A stretch of 64,000 nucleotides of DNA from an uncultured bacterium (GCA_905214955.1 CAJMON010000004.1:10267-74266); one strand, 5' to 3'. Positions 8,460 through 17,889 are shown, counted from the first letter of the stretch. Notes: generated by a model from the sequence alone, not told the origin. Program-made: numbers and translations.

Positions 8460-9341
8460 CTAGCTGTCCACATAATTCCGGTAAATTTCCGCTGCTTCTA
8501 TCGTCCGCTCCATGGTAAAACGCAGTCTTTCTTTTTCTTTCTGATAATTCTTTCTGGTAGCACTGCCACTTTCATGGTACACTTTCATCGAAGGATCGTA
8601 ACACATGGAATAGTTCTTTTTTCTGCAGCGCTCTGCAAGAATATATTCTTCATAGAAGAAACGTGTCTCCGGCTCAAATGCTTTTTCTTCCTTTTTCACA
8701 AAATCAGGGGTAAAAATCAGGCAGGCCCCGAACAGCACAATTTCTTTTTTGGCTGTCTGGCAGATCGTCTCCTGCTTTGTCCGCTGTTTTGTCTGCATCC
8801 GGACCATTCTTTGATAATTCCAGTAAAGCGCCGGGTAAAAAACCGGATAAAACTTCAGCACAGCTTTATTTTTTCGAATGGTGGCATCCGCCTCTTCTCT
8901 GGTGCGTGTACGCCAATCCAGAGGATTCTGGTGCTCTTTGGTACTTTTCTTTATAATATCTGGTCCCAGAACGGCACACGGATTTTTCTCATAACTTTCT
9001 TCCAGACGTCTGATAAAATCCTTCTGTAAAAACTCAATATCGTTATTTAAAACTACCACAAAATCTGCCTGTTCTTTTTCTCTTGCATATGCATATCCCT
9101 GATTGTTTGCATAAGAAAAGCCGCCATTTTCAAAAATAGGAAGAACCGTAATACAGGGAAATTTTTCGTAACGTTCTGCCAGTCCTTTCCTTTTCTGTGG
9201 ATCTTCGTGAATATCATTATCCACAATGATAATACGGATCTGCTCCTGTCCATCCATCTTTAAAATCGACCGGACACAGGAATCCGTAACCTCTGCTTCT
9301 TTATAATGCAGTATAACAAAACTTACACGGGCTTTTCCCAT
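8460..9341 (-). CDS. GT2 glycosyltransferase, rhamnosyltransferase-like
   Basis: 293 residues from the ATG at 9341, which has GAGGT 5 bases upstream. An ATG at 9353 overlaps the preceding stop (ATGA) but has no ribosome site. GT-A fold: SFVILHYKEAEVTDSCVRSI, IIIVDNDIHEDP, GGFSYANNQGYAYA, then VVLNNDIEF as the metal-binding motif and FYEEYILAERCRK near the acceptor side. The NND variant and overall layout resemble WbbL-type rhamnosyltransferases and the GT2 domain of the megafusion. The specific sugar is not determinable. It sits inside a tightly packed run of transferase genes. Confidence 0.85.
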   Translation of the reverse strand: MGKARVSFVILHYKEAEVTDSCVRSILKMDGQEQIRIIIVDNDIHEDPQKRKGLAERYEKFPCITVLPIFENGGFSYANNQGYAYAREKEQADFVVVLNNDIEFLQKDFIRRLEESYEKNPCAVLGPDIIKKSTKEHQNPLDWRTRTREEADATIRKNKAVLKFYPVFYPALYWNYQRMVRMQTKQRTKQETICQTAKKEIVLFGACLIFTPDFVKKEEKAFEPETRFFYEEYILAERCRKKNYSMCYDPSMKVYHESGSATRKNYQKEKERLRFTMERTIEAAEIYRNYVDS

Positions 9342-9349
9342 AGGATACC

Positions 9350-10345
9350 TCATTTTTTATCACGTGCCAGACATCTGGAAACCGGATAGATCAGCCTGGT
9401 ATGCACCAGAAATTTCAGCAATGCTGTTGCCGCTTTCTGCGGCATTGGAACATCCGCATCTGAAAACAGCCCCGCTTTTTTATTTTTGTAATATTCCGGA
9501 AAATACGTTTCCAATATCCGCACAATATAGCTGCCAAGTTCCGCCATGTCTTTTTTCGATGCGCCAATCCCCAGTTCAAAAAAACAGGTACATAAAATCC
9601 GTATTACAAACCACTCGTAGTATTCTGGGCTGTTTGCTACTCCTTCTTTTTGCACCTGCACAAGAGTTTTCTCCAGTGCTTTGTACGGTAGTCTGTAATT
9701 TCTTAATCCTTTGAACTGATGCATCGCCGAACTGCTGTGCTGCACATAATAGTAGCCGCACTGCGGCAGCGTACATATTTTATCACAGAGGGCGCTAAAA
9801 AGCAAGGATATCGGCATATCCTCTCCCCGTTCTCCCTCCTGAAACCGCACCTGATACCTTTCCCACAGGCTGCGCTTATAAAAGTGAGAACATACCGCCG
9901 AAATCCTTACTGCCCATTCTTCTCTTTCAAATCGCCTGTATTTCCCCGGCAGAATTCTCTTTAAAATCCTCCCTTCTTCCTCAACATAAGTCACGCCACA
10001 GATGACTATCTCCGCATTCTGTTTTTTCGCGCACTCGTAAAATTTTTCAATATAATCTGCACTGACATAATCATCCCCGTCCACAAATGTCAAATATTCA
10101 CCATCTGCCAGTTCAATTCCTTTATTTCTAGCAGCTGACACCCCTGCATTTTCTTGATGAGTTAAACGTATCCGTTTATCTTTCTCTGCCATTCTCTCCA
10201 GAATCTGTCTGCTTCCGTCCGTACTTCCATCATTAATCACCAGAATTTCCAAATTTTGATACGTCTGCTGGCAGATGGAACGGATACACGTTTCCACATA
10301 TTTTTCATTATTATAAACGGGAACGATCACAGATACCTTTTCCAT
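9350..10345 (-). CDS. GT2 glycosyltransferase
   Basis: 331 residues. KVSVIVPVYNNEKYVETCI, LVINDGSTDGS, NAGVSAARNKGIELA and FVDGDDYVSADYIE are the standard GT-A nucleotide-sugar signatures of the EpsJ/CpsI type. A C-terminal hydrophobic stretch (ALLKFLVHTRLIYPVSRCL) probably touches the membrane. Its ATG overlaps the stop of the DUF2304 gene (TAATG), so the two are translationally coupled. It likely adds one sugar to a lipid-linked intermediate. Donor unknown. Confidence 0.88.
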   Translation of the reverse strand: MEKVSVIVPVYNNEKYVETCIRSICQQTYQNLEILVINDGSTDGSRQILERMAEKDKRIRLTHQENAGVSAARNKGIELADGEYLTFVDGDDYVSADYIEKFYECAKKQNAEIVICGVTYVEEEGRILKRILPGKYRRFEREEWAVRISAVCSHFYKRSLWERYQVRFQEGERGEDMPISLLFSALCDKICTLPQCGYYYVQHSSSAMHQFKGLRNYRLPYKALEKTLVQVQKEGVANSPEYYEWFVIRILCTCFFELGIGASKKDMAELGSYIVRILETYFPEYYKNKKAGLFSDADVPMPQKAATALLKFLVHTRLIYPVSRCLARDKK

Positions 10346-10794
10346 TATACTTTCTTACCTTTCTGGCATTCTGTCTCTTCTAACTCTCCTTGTACTTCTC
10401 TTGCCGCAGCTGTCTCCTCGTAAAGTTCTTTCTCTTCTTCCTCTACAATTCCAATTCCTCTGTTGGCAGAATGGGAACGAAGCGCCACTTCCGAAGATAG
10501 TACCGTTACTTTTTCCTCCAGCTGGGAAACAATAATAGAAAGGGTAAATACTTTTTCCAATAAAATAAAAATGACGATCAGGAAGACCAGATTGGCCGGG
10601 GACATCACTCCCATAATCTCCGTCAGTTTGTAGACAATTTCTGGGAACAGGCTTAGCACACACAAAACCACTGCCACAAAAATCCAGAAGATGGCATCCT
10701 CCATTTTCACTTTCAGTCTCCGGATCTTGGAAAGGATCCACCAGGCAGTTACCACTGCCAAAACAAATAAAATCACACGAAGTATCGCTGACAT
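10345..10794 (-). CDS. Small DUF2304 membrane protein, GacJ-like
   Basis: 149 residues with three hydrophobic segments (about 3-20, 33-50 and 66-90). A predicted coiled or acidic cytoplasmic tail is rich in Glu (VEEEEKELYEETAAAREV). Length and layout fit DUF2304. In Streptococcus pyogenes the DUF2304 protein GacJ binds and stimulates the GT2 enzyme GacI, which makes polyprenyl-phosphate-GlcNAc. Here the gene directly follows a DPM1/GacI-like enzyme (10799-11497), the same pairing. AAAGGAG lies 7 bases before the ATG. Role as a partner of that enzyme is inferred from family and neighbourhood. Confidence 0.8.
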   Translation of the reverse strand: MSAILRVILFVLAVVTAWWILSKIRRLKVKMEDAIFWIFVAVVLCVLSLFPEIVYKLTEIMGVMSPANLVFLIVIFILLEKVFTLSIIVSQLEEKVTVLSSEVALRSHSANRGIGIVEEEEKELYEETAAAREVQGELEETECQKGKKV

Positions 10795-10798
10795 TTTC

Positions 10799-11497
10799 TC
10801 ACTCCTTTACCCGAATCCGCACCCACTGGAACAGCAGGATAGAAAACAGCATTTTCATCATGTACCAAGCTGAATTTTTAAAATTCAGATAACTTGTCCC
10901 TGCAACCCGTTCCTGCATTTCCACTTGAATTTCCTCGATATGTACGCCGCAGTTTAAAAGATAGGCCAAGGTATCTGGTTCCGGGCTGTAATGCATATCG
11001 TAACCGAAACGTTTGATCATCTTTTTATTAAACAGGCGCATTCCGGAAGTCACATCTCCAATGTATTTGCCTTTTGTGGTGATCCAAATAGCGGTAGTTA
11101 AAATCTGGCTTCCGATCATCCGCCCAGTCAAAGGTTTCCGCTTGGTCTTAAACCGGGAGCCAATGACAATGTCTGCCCCGCTGCGGTCCATCTCCTCCGC
11201 CATCGCCTTGATATATGCCGGATCATGCTGACCGTCTCCATCAATCTGCACTACTCTGTCATATCCATAATAATTCGCATAGCGCATTCCACTTTTGATC
11301 GCTCCGGAAAGGCCGGTGTTTACCGGAAGATCCAGAAGATTGTAATGGTTTCTGGCACAAATTTTTCTTGTATCATCCGTAGAGCCGTCATTGATGACTA
11401 CATAATCATATTCTGGATAATTTTCTATCAGATTGTCTACTACTCTCTTTATATTTTCAGCTTCATTGTAAGCCGGAATCATGATCAGTATTTTCAA
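10799..11497 (-). CDS. Polyprenyl-phosphate sugar synthase, DPM1/GacI-like GT2
   Basis: 232 residues from a TTG at 11497. GAGGAAAG lies just upstream, and the predicted promoter (11535-11562) would start the RNA near 11528, downstream of or at the ATG at 11533 and downstream of the one at 11566. The next ATG (MIPAYNE) would cut into the first strand. Motifs: LIMIPAYNEAENIKRVV, VVINDGSTDDT, GLSGAIKSGM, QIDGDGQHDP, then MRLFNKK and EIQVEM. No C-terminal membrane helices of the GtrB type. The family moves a sugar from a nucleotide to polyprenyl phosphate on the inner membrane face. The lipid-linked sugar is then used outside by a GT-C enzyme. It is paired with the GacJ-like gene. Confidence 0.85.
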   Translation of the reverse strand: MKILIMIPAYNEAENIKRVVDNLIENYPEYDYVVINDGSTDDTRKICARNHYNLLDLPVNTGLSGAIKSGMRYANYYGYDRVVQIDGDGQHDPAYIKAMAEEMDRSGADIVIGSRFKTKRKPLTGRMIGSQILTTAIWITTKGKYIGDVTSGMRLFNKKMIKRFGYDMHYSPEPDTLAYLLNCGVHIEEIQVEMQERVAGTSYLNFKNSAWYMMKMLFSILLFQWVRIRVKE

Positions 11498-11534
11498 ATA
11501 TCTTTCCTCGTTCCTCTGGTCGTAGTTCCTCATT

Positions 11535-11562
11535 ATTTTAGCATATATTCCAGAAAAGGCAA
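11535..11562 (-). promoter_or_regulatory. Sigma-A type promoter after the internal terminator
   Basis: On the minus strand TTGCCT (11557-11562), a 16-base spacer and TAAAAT (11535-11540), with TGC just before the -10 (extended -10). It begins 2 bases after the U-run of the terminator at 11565-11587 and would start a new transcript for 11497 and everything below. Confidence 0.6.
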
Positions 11563-11564
11563 CC

Positions 11565-11587
11565 AAAAAAGGAGCCTAAAGCTCCTT
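11565..11587 (-). terminator. Intrinsic terminator inside the polysaccharide locus
   Basis: AAGGAGC (11581-11587 read on the minus strand) pairs with GCTCCTT (11569-11575) around a 5-base loop, followed by six U (11565-11570 overlapping the stem foot). It lies 4 bases after the stop of the gene ending at 11592 and splits the locus into two transcripts. Confidence 0.75.
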
Positions 11588-11591
11588 CTTA

Positions 11592-12491
11592 TCATTTTTT
11601 CTGCTGCTCATAGAACTGAGTCAGCCACATTTCATAAAGTTTTTTATGCTTTTGGGTAATCACGGAAAGCACGATTCCACAAACAAAGAACTTGAGTCCT
11701 GCTATTCCAATCAATCCGCCTGCAAACAGCATCGTCGTTCCCTTTGCCTGGAAAAATATGATTGCCATAATCACCCAGATCAGCACTGCAAGCCCTGCCA
11801 AAAGTGTAAAGGGCTTATATTCCAGGAACAGTGTCCCGATTGTTTTTAAAACTTTGATGCCGTCTGAAAGCGTGTTCAGCTTGGACACACTGCCTTCCGG
11901 CCGGTCTCTATATGTAACTGGAATTTCCTCAATCAGGAAATTTTTATCCAGTGCATGGATTGTCATTTCTGTTTCTATTTCAAATCCTTTTGACAGAACT
12001 GGAAATGTCTTTACAAAGAGTCTGCTAAATGCCCGCTGGCCTGTCATAATATCCCGCACATTGCTGTGAAACAGTCCATTGATCAGGCCTCTAACAATTC
12101 TGTTGCCGCTGTTGTGAAAGAGCCTTTTATTTTCTTCAAAGTAGGTGGAAGAAAGCCGGTCTCCCACTACCATATCAACGCCCTTCTTTAAAACCAGGTC
12201 TACCATCTGGCGTGCATGTTCTGCCGGATAGGTGTCATCACCGTCAATCATCAGATAGCAGTCCGCTTCCACCTCCCGAAACATGGTGCGAATCACATTT
12301 CCTTTTCCCTGTCGGTATTCATACCGCACAATTGCTCCTGCTTTTCTCGCAATTTCATCTGTATGATCAGTAGAATTATTGTCATAAACGTAAATCTCTG
12401 CCTCTGGCAGTACCCGTTTATAATCCTGAATCACTTTTTTTATCGTTGTACTCTCATTATAACATGGGATCAATACTGCTATTTTTTCCAT
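11592..12491 (-). CDS. GT2 with two C-terminal membrane helices, GtrB/DPM1-like
   Basis: 299 residues. VLIPCYNESTTIKKVI, VYDNNSTDHTDEIA, MIDGDDTYPAEHA and DIMTGQRAFSR mark a DPM1-type GT2. Residues about 228-250 and 258-280 are hydrophobic helices (FTLLAGLAVLIWVIMAIIFF and the following TTMLFAGGLIGIAG region), the layout of bactoprenol-phosphate glucosyltransferases such as GtrB. It should load polyprenyl phosphate with one sugar at the inner face. The preceding gene (12496-13671) is a polytopic GT-C-like protein and is the natural partner. It ends just before an intrinsic terminator. Confidence 0.85.
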   Translation of the reverse strand: MEKIAVLIPCYNESTTIKKVIQDYKRVLPEAEIYVYDNNSTDHTDEIARKAGAIVRYEYRQGKGNVIRTMFREVEADCYLMIDGDDTYPAEHARQMVDLVLKKGVDMVVGDRLSSTYFEENKRLFHNSGNRIVRGLINGLFHSNVRDIMTGQRAFSRLFVKTFPVLSKGFEIETEMTIHALDKNFLIEEIPVTYRDRPEGSVSKLNTLSDGIKVLKTIGTLFLEYKPFTLLAGLAVLIWVIMAIIFFQAKGTTMLFAGGLIGIAGLKFFVCGIVLSVITQKHKKLYEMWLTQFYEQQKK

Positions 12492-12495
12492 AACT

Positions 12496-13671
12496 TTACT
12501 GCCTGCCCTTTTTCCTCTTTTGTATTAAAACACATCCGCTTGTCAGAAGTGCGAAAATCAAAATACTTTGAGACCGAAACGTAAACCAGAAATGGATCTG
12601 TGAATGGTTTGCCATAAACATATTCCAGAAGAATGGATACAGCCCCACAAACAGAATGGGAACCATCTCACAGCATTTCTGTTTCAGAGAAGTAAGTTCC
12701 TTTCGTTTCAAAATCTGCCATGAAAAAAATACACAGGCTGCCGCCAGCATCAGCACGGTCTCACGAGTGAGTCCTGTCTGCAGATTATCCAACAGCATTT
12801 TCCCACGTGCCAGGACATGTTCTTCATCTCCTCCCACACGAAACGCCGCTGTACTGACTGCATCTGCAAGGGCATTTGTCTGTAACAGCACACTTCCTAA
12901 AATCCATTTGCAGATCCATGTCAGCCCATAACCGGCTCCCCAGCAGATGCTCATCCGGATGCAGTACCACAATTCTGTTTTCAGTCTGCACTCCTGCTTC
13001 TGACTCCGTATCACCAGCAGAAGGATCAGCGGATATCCCAGTGTAATCACAGGAACGGTCAGAAAATCCACAAAATTAATCACAGACCCTGTGGTTAAAA
13101 AAATCAGTCCTGCCTGTTCCTTCTGATCCTGTCCACATTTTACAAGCGCTGCACACATGGCCAGCATTGCTACCGCAAAACAAGAAAAAAATTGCAGGCT
13201 TACGGATACAATCACTGCTTTTACACAGAGCATAGAAATCACCATGCACATCGCCTGCACCACTCCTAGTTTTTTCTGTATCAGTGCAAAAGTTCCAAAC
13301 ATCAGCAGAAAAAACACAGCACTTAAGATTTCTCTCGCCTGCAGAATATTTCCAAACAACAGCAAGGGTTTAAATAATACCAGATACCCATGCCAGTACT
13401 GGATCCGTCCTCCCCGTGACATCATAGCCTGAATGGTGGTGGTATCTTCCTCAATCAACATGTTATTCAGGATAATTTTATCTGTAAAATTGTCCAGCCG
13501 TCCCGATGTGGACTGAAAAAGAGGCTTTGGATATTCTCCCTCTTCTTCCAGATACTCCAGAGAAGCATTTACATTTTTTTCCAACTGCTCTCCACCGATT
13601 CTGGTTGTTCCAAACATCAGGATCAAATAGAAAACAATCAGTCCTGCAAATAGTTTTCCATATTTTTTCAA
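12496..13671 (-). CDS. Polytopic membrane protein, probable GT-C glycosyltransferase
   Basis: 391 residues from a TTG at 13671 that follows AGGGGAAAG. The reading frame extends upstream to an ATG at 13788 but would then overlap the preceding gene by over 100 bases and lose its N-terminal signal-anchor (KKYGKLFAGLIVFYLILMF). About nine membrane segments. A long first extracytoplasmic loop (residues about 25-100) carries many acidic and aromatic residues, as in GT-C enzymes that use polyprenyl-phosphate sugars. No recognised catalytic signature is visible, so the assignment rests on topology and on the GtrB-like gene directly after it. Confidence 0.65.
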   Translation of the reverse strand: MKKYGKLFAGLIVFYLILMFGTTRIGGEQLEKNVNASLEYLEEEGEYPKPLFQSTSGRLDNFTDKIILNNMLIEEDTTTIQAMMSRGGRIQYWHGYLVLFKPLLLFGNILQAREILSAVFFLLMFGTFALIQKKLGVVQAMCMVISMLCVKAVIVSVSLQFFSCFAVAMLAMCAALVKCGQDQKEQAGLIFLTTGSVINFVDFLTVPVITLGYPLILLLVIRSQKQECRLKTELWYCIRMSICWGAGYGLTWICKWILGSVLLQTNALADAVSTAAFRVGGDEEHVLARGKMLLDNLQTGLTRETVLMLAAACVFFSWQILKRKELTSLKQKCCEMVPILFVGLYPFFWNMFMANHSQIHFWFTFRSQSILIFALLTSGCVLIQKRKKGRQ

Positions 13672-13682
13672 CGTTCTTTCCC

Positions 13683-15977
13683 CTACTTCACTGCGATTTT
13701 TTTCAGCTTTCTCCAGATTTGTCTTAAGAATCCGGTAAGTCCCATGAGCCGCTTCTGGTCCTCGATGGTCCATTTCTGGGCAGCGCACTGCTTCTTCAGC
13801 TTTTTCAGCTCTTCTTTCTGCGTTTTGATGAGCTTTTCCTGGTGTTCCAGTTCTTTTTTCTGGTCACCCAGTTTTTCTTTCTGGCGGCTGATCTGTTCCT
13901 GGGCAATTTTCCGCTGAGTATAAAGATCTCTTAATTCATCGTGTACTTCCTTATGTGCCCGGTCTGCCACCCGCCTTCTCATCTCCCGCAGATGAAATAC
14001 CAGCAGCAGATAGAAATCCCTTTCTTCTGGTTTTAAAGTTCCCACATAGTCCAGGACTGCTTCTTCCTTGATCTCTCCCAGATCTGTAGCTGCAGAATCA
14101 CACAGCACAGACAGCTGTTTCATGAGTGCTGCATAAAATCCGGAATACATCTGCAGATGATGCTCTTCGATAAACCGGTGCATTTCCATGACGGTCACAA
14201 ATTTTCCATAGGTATTTCGGAAGCCTTTGGCTTCTGTCATAATGGAGCCGCCCCGGACACGTCTTTTATAAAAATCCCGGTCTAACAGTCTGGTACGTTT
14301 TGCCAGAGAAATGCACTGCATGGTAAACAAATTATCCTCATGGAGGATTCCCTCATAAAAGCGGATCTGATGTTCTTCCAAAAATTCTCTTCGAAGAATC
14401 TGCAGGCAGGCAGAAGGTTTGAAATCATGGTTCTGCATCAGCTGTACAAACAGCTCCCTGCCTGTTAAAGTCTCCGGATAAAATCCATTTCTTCGGTAGT
14501 AACCGGAATAGTTGCTGTTTTCCTCTTCTACTTCTTTCGTATCAAAGAAAACAGAAGCATTATAAAACATCTCATCCAGCTCGTAATACTTTGCATACAG
14601 ATACAATGTTTTCAGTGCTGTCAGATCCAGATAATCATCGCTGTCCAAAAACAGAATGTATTCTCCCGAAGCTTCTTTCATACCTAAGTTTCTGGCAGAA
14701 GACAGACCGCCGTTTGGCTTATCCACAACTTTGATTCTGGAATCCTGTTTCTCCAGCTCCCTTAAAATCCTGGGAGATTCATCTGTAGAACCATCGTTTA
14801 CACAGATAATCTCAATATTTTTCAGAGTCTGGTTCCGTACCGATTCCACACACTCTTCCAGATATTCCTGCACATTATACACCGGAATAATTACAGAAAT
14901 TTTTGGCGTTCCCTCCAGAGAAATCTCTTTGAAGAAATCCAGATTTTCTGCCATTCCCCGTTTCAGATGCCAGATTTCCCGCTCCATTGCCTGCATCTGT
15001 TCGTAGACAGCCACTTCCGGCTGTTCCTTCAGGATTGCCTGCATCTGTTCATAATAATTTTTCATGTAAAAATATCCGGCGCTGTGGCCTGTGATATGAA
15101 GCTTTTCAAATCCCTCTTCTCTCAGGATGCGGTAAATGGCGCTATAACCCTTTCCACTTTTAGCTGTGTTCAGATTATACAGGCAGCCTCCCAGGCAGAA
15201 ATTGGCAAAACTTTTTTCTATACTGGAAAAGATTTTCGCCTTTTCAAGCCCTTCCTGAAGTTTTAACATTGCATAGTAAAAATCCAGAGGCTCATTGTGT
15301 TTCATGGCCTGCAGGCTGGTTCCGTGCCCTCTCCGGTAATTCACCAGCCGTTCTTCCGTCGTAGTGATCCGTTCTGCCAGGGCAAGGGCCATATTGCAGA
15401 AGTACAGATCATTGGCTCTGTGGATGTCCTGGAACTTTAGCTGTTTTTCTTCCACAAAGGTCCGCTCAAACATTTTGTTCCAGGGTGCGGAAGTGGTAAA
15501 GTTGAAAATCTTCTCCGGCATATCCTTTCTGGAAAACGGGCGTACTCCCGGAAGGTCATTTCTTTTTAAGAAATAATCCACGTTCAGATATTCTTTGGTA
15601 TTTTCATCATAAATCTGTCCGTCACAGACACAGATCTGGGCCTTGTCTTCTTTGCATTTCTGATACATGGTTTCCAGCATCCGCCTGTGGAAAAAGTCAT
15701 CCGCATCCAGGAAAATCAGATATTCCCCTTCTGCCACACTCATTCCAAAATTTCTTGCAGCTCCTGCGTACTGATTTTTCTGCTTTAAGATCTGCAGTCT
15801 GTCATCCTTTTTACAGAGTTCTTCCAGGACCTGTACCGTTCCGTCTGTAGAACCATCATCCACACAGATAACCTGAACTTCTCTTAAAGACTGGTCAAGA
15901 ATGCTTTCCACACACTGACGGATATACGCTTCACCGTTATAAACCGGCACAATTACTGAAACCTTTACTTCCTTCAT
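13683..15977 (-). CDS. Tandem two-domain GT2 glycosyltransferase with C-terminal coiled coil
   Basis: 764 residues from the ATG at 15977, with GGGAGGAAC upstream. The frame is open further upstream but that part overlaps the DUF2142 gene in another frame. Domain one (about 1-330): VSVIVPVYNGEAYIRQCVES, VDDGSTDGT, FLDADDFF. Domain two (about 365-650): ISVIIPVYNVQEYLEECVES, VNDGSTDES, FLDSDDYL. Residues about 665-745 are a Lys/Gln/Glu-rich coiled coil, and the last 20 residues form a basic amphipathic tail. Two GT-A domains in one chain suggest alternating addition of two residues of a repeat, as in bifunctional polymerases (inference). Confidence 0.87.
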   Translation of the reverse strand: MKEVKVSVIVPVYNGEAYIRQCVESILDQSLREVQVICVDDGSTDGTVQVLEELCKKDDRLQILKQKNQYAGAARNFGMSVAEGEYLIFLDADDFFHRRMLETMYQKCKEDKAQICVCDGQIYDENTKEYLNVDYFLKRNDLPGVRPFSRKDMPEKIFNFTTSAPWNKMFERTFVEEKQLKFQDIHRANDLYFCNMALALAERITTTEERLVNYRRGHGTSLQAMKHNEPLDFYYAMLKLQEGLEKAKIFSSIEKSFANFCLGGCLYNLNTAKSGKGYSAIYRILREEGFEKLHITGHSAGYFYMKNYYEQMQAILKEQPEVAVYEQMQAMEREIWHLKRGMAENLDFFKEISLEGTPKISVIIPVYNVQEYLEECVESVRNQTLKNIEIICVNDGSTDESPRILRELEKQDSRIKVVDKPNGGLSSARNLGMKEASGEYILFLDSDDYLDLTALKTLYLYAKYYELDEMFYNASVFFDTKEVEEENSNYSGYYRRNGFYPETLTGRELFVQLMQNHDFKPSACLQILRREFLEEHQIRFYEGILHEDNLFTMQCISLAKRTRLLDRDFYKRRVRGGSIMTEAKGFRNTYGKFVTVMEMHRFIEEHHLQMYSGFYAALMKQLSVLCDSAATDLGEIKEEAVLDYVGTLKPEERDFYLLLVFHLREMRRRVADRAHKEVHDELRDLYTQRKIAQEQISRQKEKLGDQKKELEHQEKLIKTQKEELKKLKKQCAAQKWTIEDQKRLMGLTGFLRQIWRKLKKIAVK

Positions 15978-15991
15978 CAAATGTTCCTCCC

Positions 15992-17887
15992 TTAAAAGCA
16001 CCAGCCCTGAAGCATATTCCAGTAAATACCGGCAAACAGCAGTAATACAGGTGTGCCAAGAATAATTTTGTGATACAGCTCTTTCCCTATGTTGATCCCA
16101 ATTCTGGAATTGCTGCAGATATACAGCAGCGGCAGAAATAAAGGATAAAAGTAACGGCCCTGAACTCCGGAGATGCTCTCCGCCCCAACTGCAGTGGCTG
16201 CCAGGTACATGGAAGTAGCGATCAGCACAGCCACACAGGCACACAGAAGAAATAATCCATATTTATACCGTCTTTTTAATACAAATGCCTCTCTTTTCTG
16301 ATGGCCCAGCATCACAACCAGAAACCATGCCACAGTAATAAAGGAAAAACCGCTTTCTAGCTCCTGCAGTCTCCCAAAATTTGCCAATCCTGCATGGCCT
16401 GTGATCAGTTCCCCGGACATCTGCAAAAGATCCTTAAACAGCATCTTCAGATAGGATGGAAGATGCCGGAATACAGTCTGCATCTGAAGTACCTGATCTG
16501 ATCCCTGAATTCTTCCATCTGTCAGCTGTCCAGTTGCATTCTGCAGAGTAGCTATCATTACCGGGATGATAAATCCACACATGGCAGCAAGAAAAACCGC
16601 CACAATGGCTCCCCATAAGATACGGTAAAGCCAGATGGATGGGAATTTTTCTTTTGGAATAATCAGACACATCAGCACCAGTGGAATGTAGACTGCTTTT
16701 GCCAGAGCTCCCACGGTAATGGCCAGGATGCTTCCCGCAATCCACCAGAACTGATTCCTTCCTTTTTCTTCCGTCATCACTTTCAGCCACATGGCTGTTC
16801 CCAGAAAGATAAATCCATTTACCGCCACATCATACGTATAGGTACTGGCTACAAACATCTGTGTCGGCACCAGTGCCAGCGCTGCGGTTTCCCACTTTTT
16901 CCTTGGAATAATCCGCACGGTCTGATACATGAGAAACGCATAAGTCAAAAGATTTGCCAGTTTTCCTGCCATGTAAAGAAGAGAAAAACGAAGCCCCAGC
17001 TTTCTTGCCAGAAAAATCGCTGCAGCCTGAATCAGATAAGCCGTTTTACTTATGGAAACCGTTGTTTCTTTGGGAGACTCTTCTATTATCTGGTGCTGTT
17101 CGTCCAGATAGTTCTCCACCATTCTTTTTTCTTCGATGGTATTATAATAATTTTCCGGTATCCGGTCTGCCAAAAGCAGATAGGAATTGGATCTCTGAAT
17201 AGAATTCTGGTAGGAGAGATTGTACGCTTCCTTGAAATGTACCTGCTCATCCCAGCCGTTTTCATTGACTCCCTGGCAGGAAATAATGAAAATTCCCATA
17301 CACAGCACTGCTGCTGCCACAAATTGCTCTGGTTTTTCCCGGAAATTCTTTTTTCCATTCTTCAAAAAGAGCAAAAACAGAACAAGCATGGAAAAAAATA
17401 CCATCCGGTAACCGCTCATCTGAAACTGATTTAACATGCGAAAACCTGTGATCGCCACCGGAGCACCTTCCGTGTAAGTAATCCGGATACTTGATACTTT
17501 TTTCCCTACCGCTGTAATCCCTGTGCCAAACTCTTCGTAACACAGGTCTATCAGCCTTTCTTCTTCCTCTACACCAAAGGCATTGATGTAGCTCACATTC
17601 ATAAAATACTTCTGTTCATTCTCACAATCCAGATAGATCTGAAATTTTTTAATATAAACCGGTTCCTGAAAAGTAATGAGCGCCGCTGTGGTCTGATTTG
17701 TGTAAGTCATTCCAAGCGTTTCGGAACTGCTTTTCATTCCAGGCGCGACACCGGTCACATCAAAGGAAACATCCTGGCTGTCCATGCACAGCAGCGGATG
17801 AAAGTTATACACAAACACTTCCAGAAAAACCGCTATGAGAACCGCTGCCAGAACATAGAGCATATACTTCTTGTTCATCTTTTTCAT
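15992..17887 (-). CDS. DUF2142-type polytopic membrane protein, possible GT-C glycosyltransferase
   Basis: 631 residues. A signal-anchor helix (MLYVLAAVLIAVFLEVFVY), then a beta-rich extracytoplasmic part (about 30-155), then about ten membrane segments. The segment NENGWDEQVHFKEAYNL after the second helix is the acidic D-E-x-x-H signature usual in DUF2142 proteins. ALAKAVYIPLVLM is another conserved patch. The family is found in surface-polysaccharide loci and has GT-C topology, but its reaction is not established. It follows the UPF0104 gene by two bases, which suggests joint function in flipping and transferring lipid-linked sugars (inference). Confidence 0.75.
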   Translation of the reverse strand: MKKMNKKYMLYVLAAVLIAVFLEVFVYNFHPLLCMDSQDVSFDVTGVAPGMKSSSETLGMTYTNQTTAALITFQEPVYIKKFQIYLDCENEQKYFMNVSYINAFGVEEEERLIDLCYEEFGTGITAVGKKVSSIRITYTEGAPVAITGFRMLNQFQMSGYRMVFFSMLVLFLLFLKNGKKNFREKPEQFVAAAVLCMGIFIISCQGVNENGWDEQVHFKEAYNLSYQNSIQRSNSYLLLADRIPENYYNTIEEKRMVENYLDEQHQIIEESPKETTVSISKTAYLIQAAAIFLARKLGLRFSLLYMAGKLANLLTYAFLMYQTVRIIPRKKWETAALALVPTQMFVASTYTYDVAVNGFIFLGTAMWLKVMTEEKGRNQFWWIAGSILAITVGALAKAVYIPLVLMCLIIPKEKFPSIWLYRILWGAIVAVFLAAMCGFIIPVMIATLQNATGQLTDGRIQGSDQVLQMQTVFRHLPSYLKMLFKDLLQMSGELITGHAGLANFGRLQELESGFSFITVAWFLVVMLGHQKREAFVLKRRYKYGLFLLCACVAVLIATSMYLAATAVGAESISGVQGRYFYPLFLPLLYICSNSRIGINIGKELYHKIILGTPVLLLFAGIYWNMLQGWCF

Positions 17888-17889
17888 GC

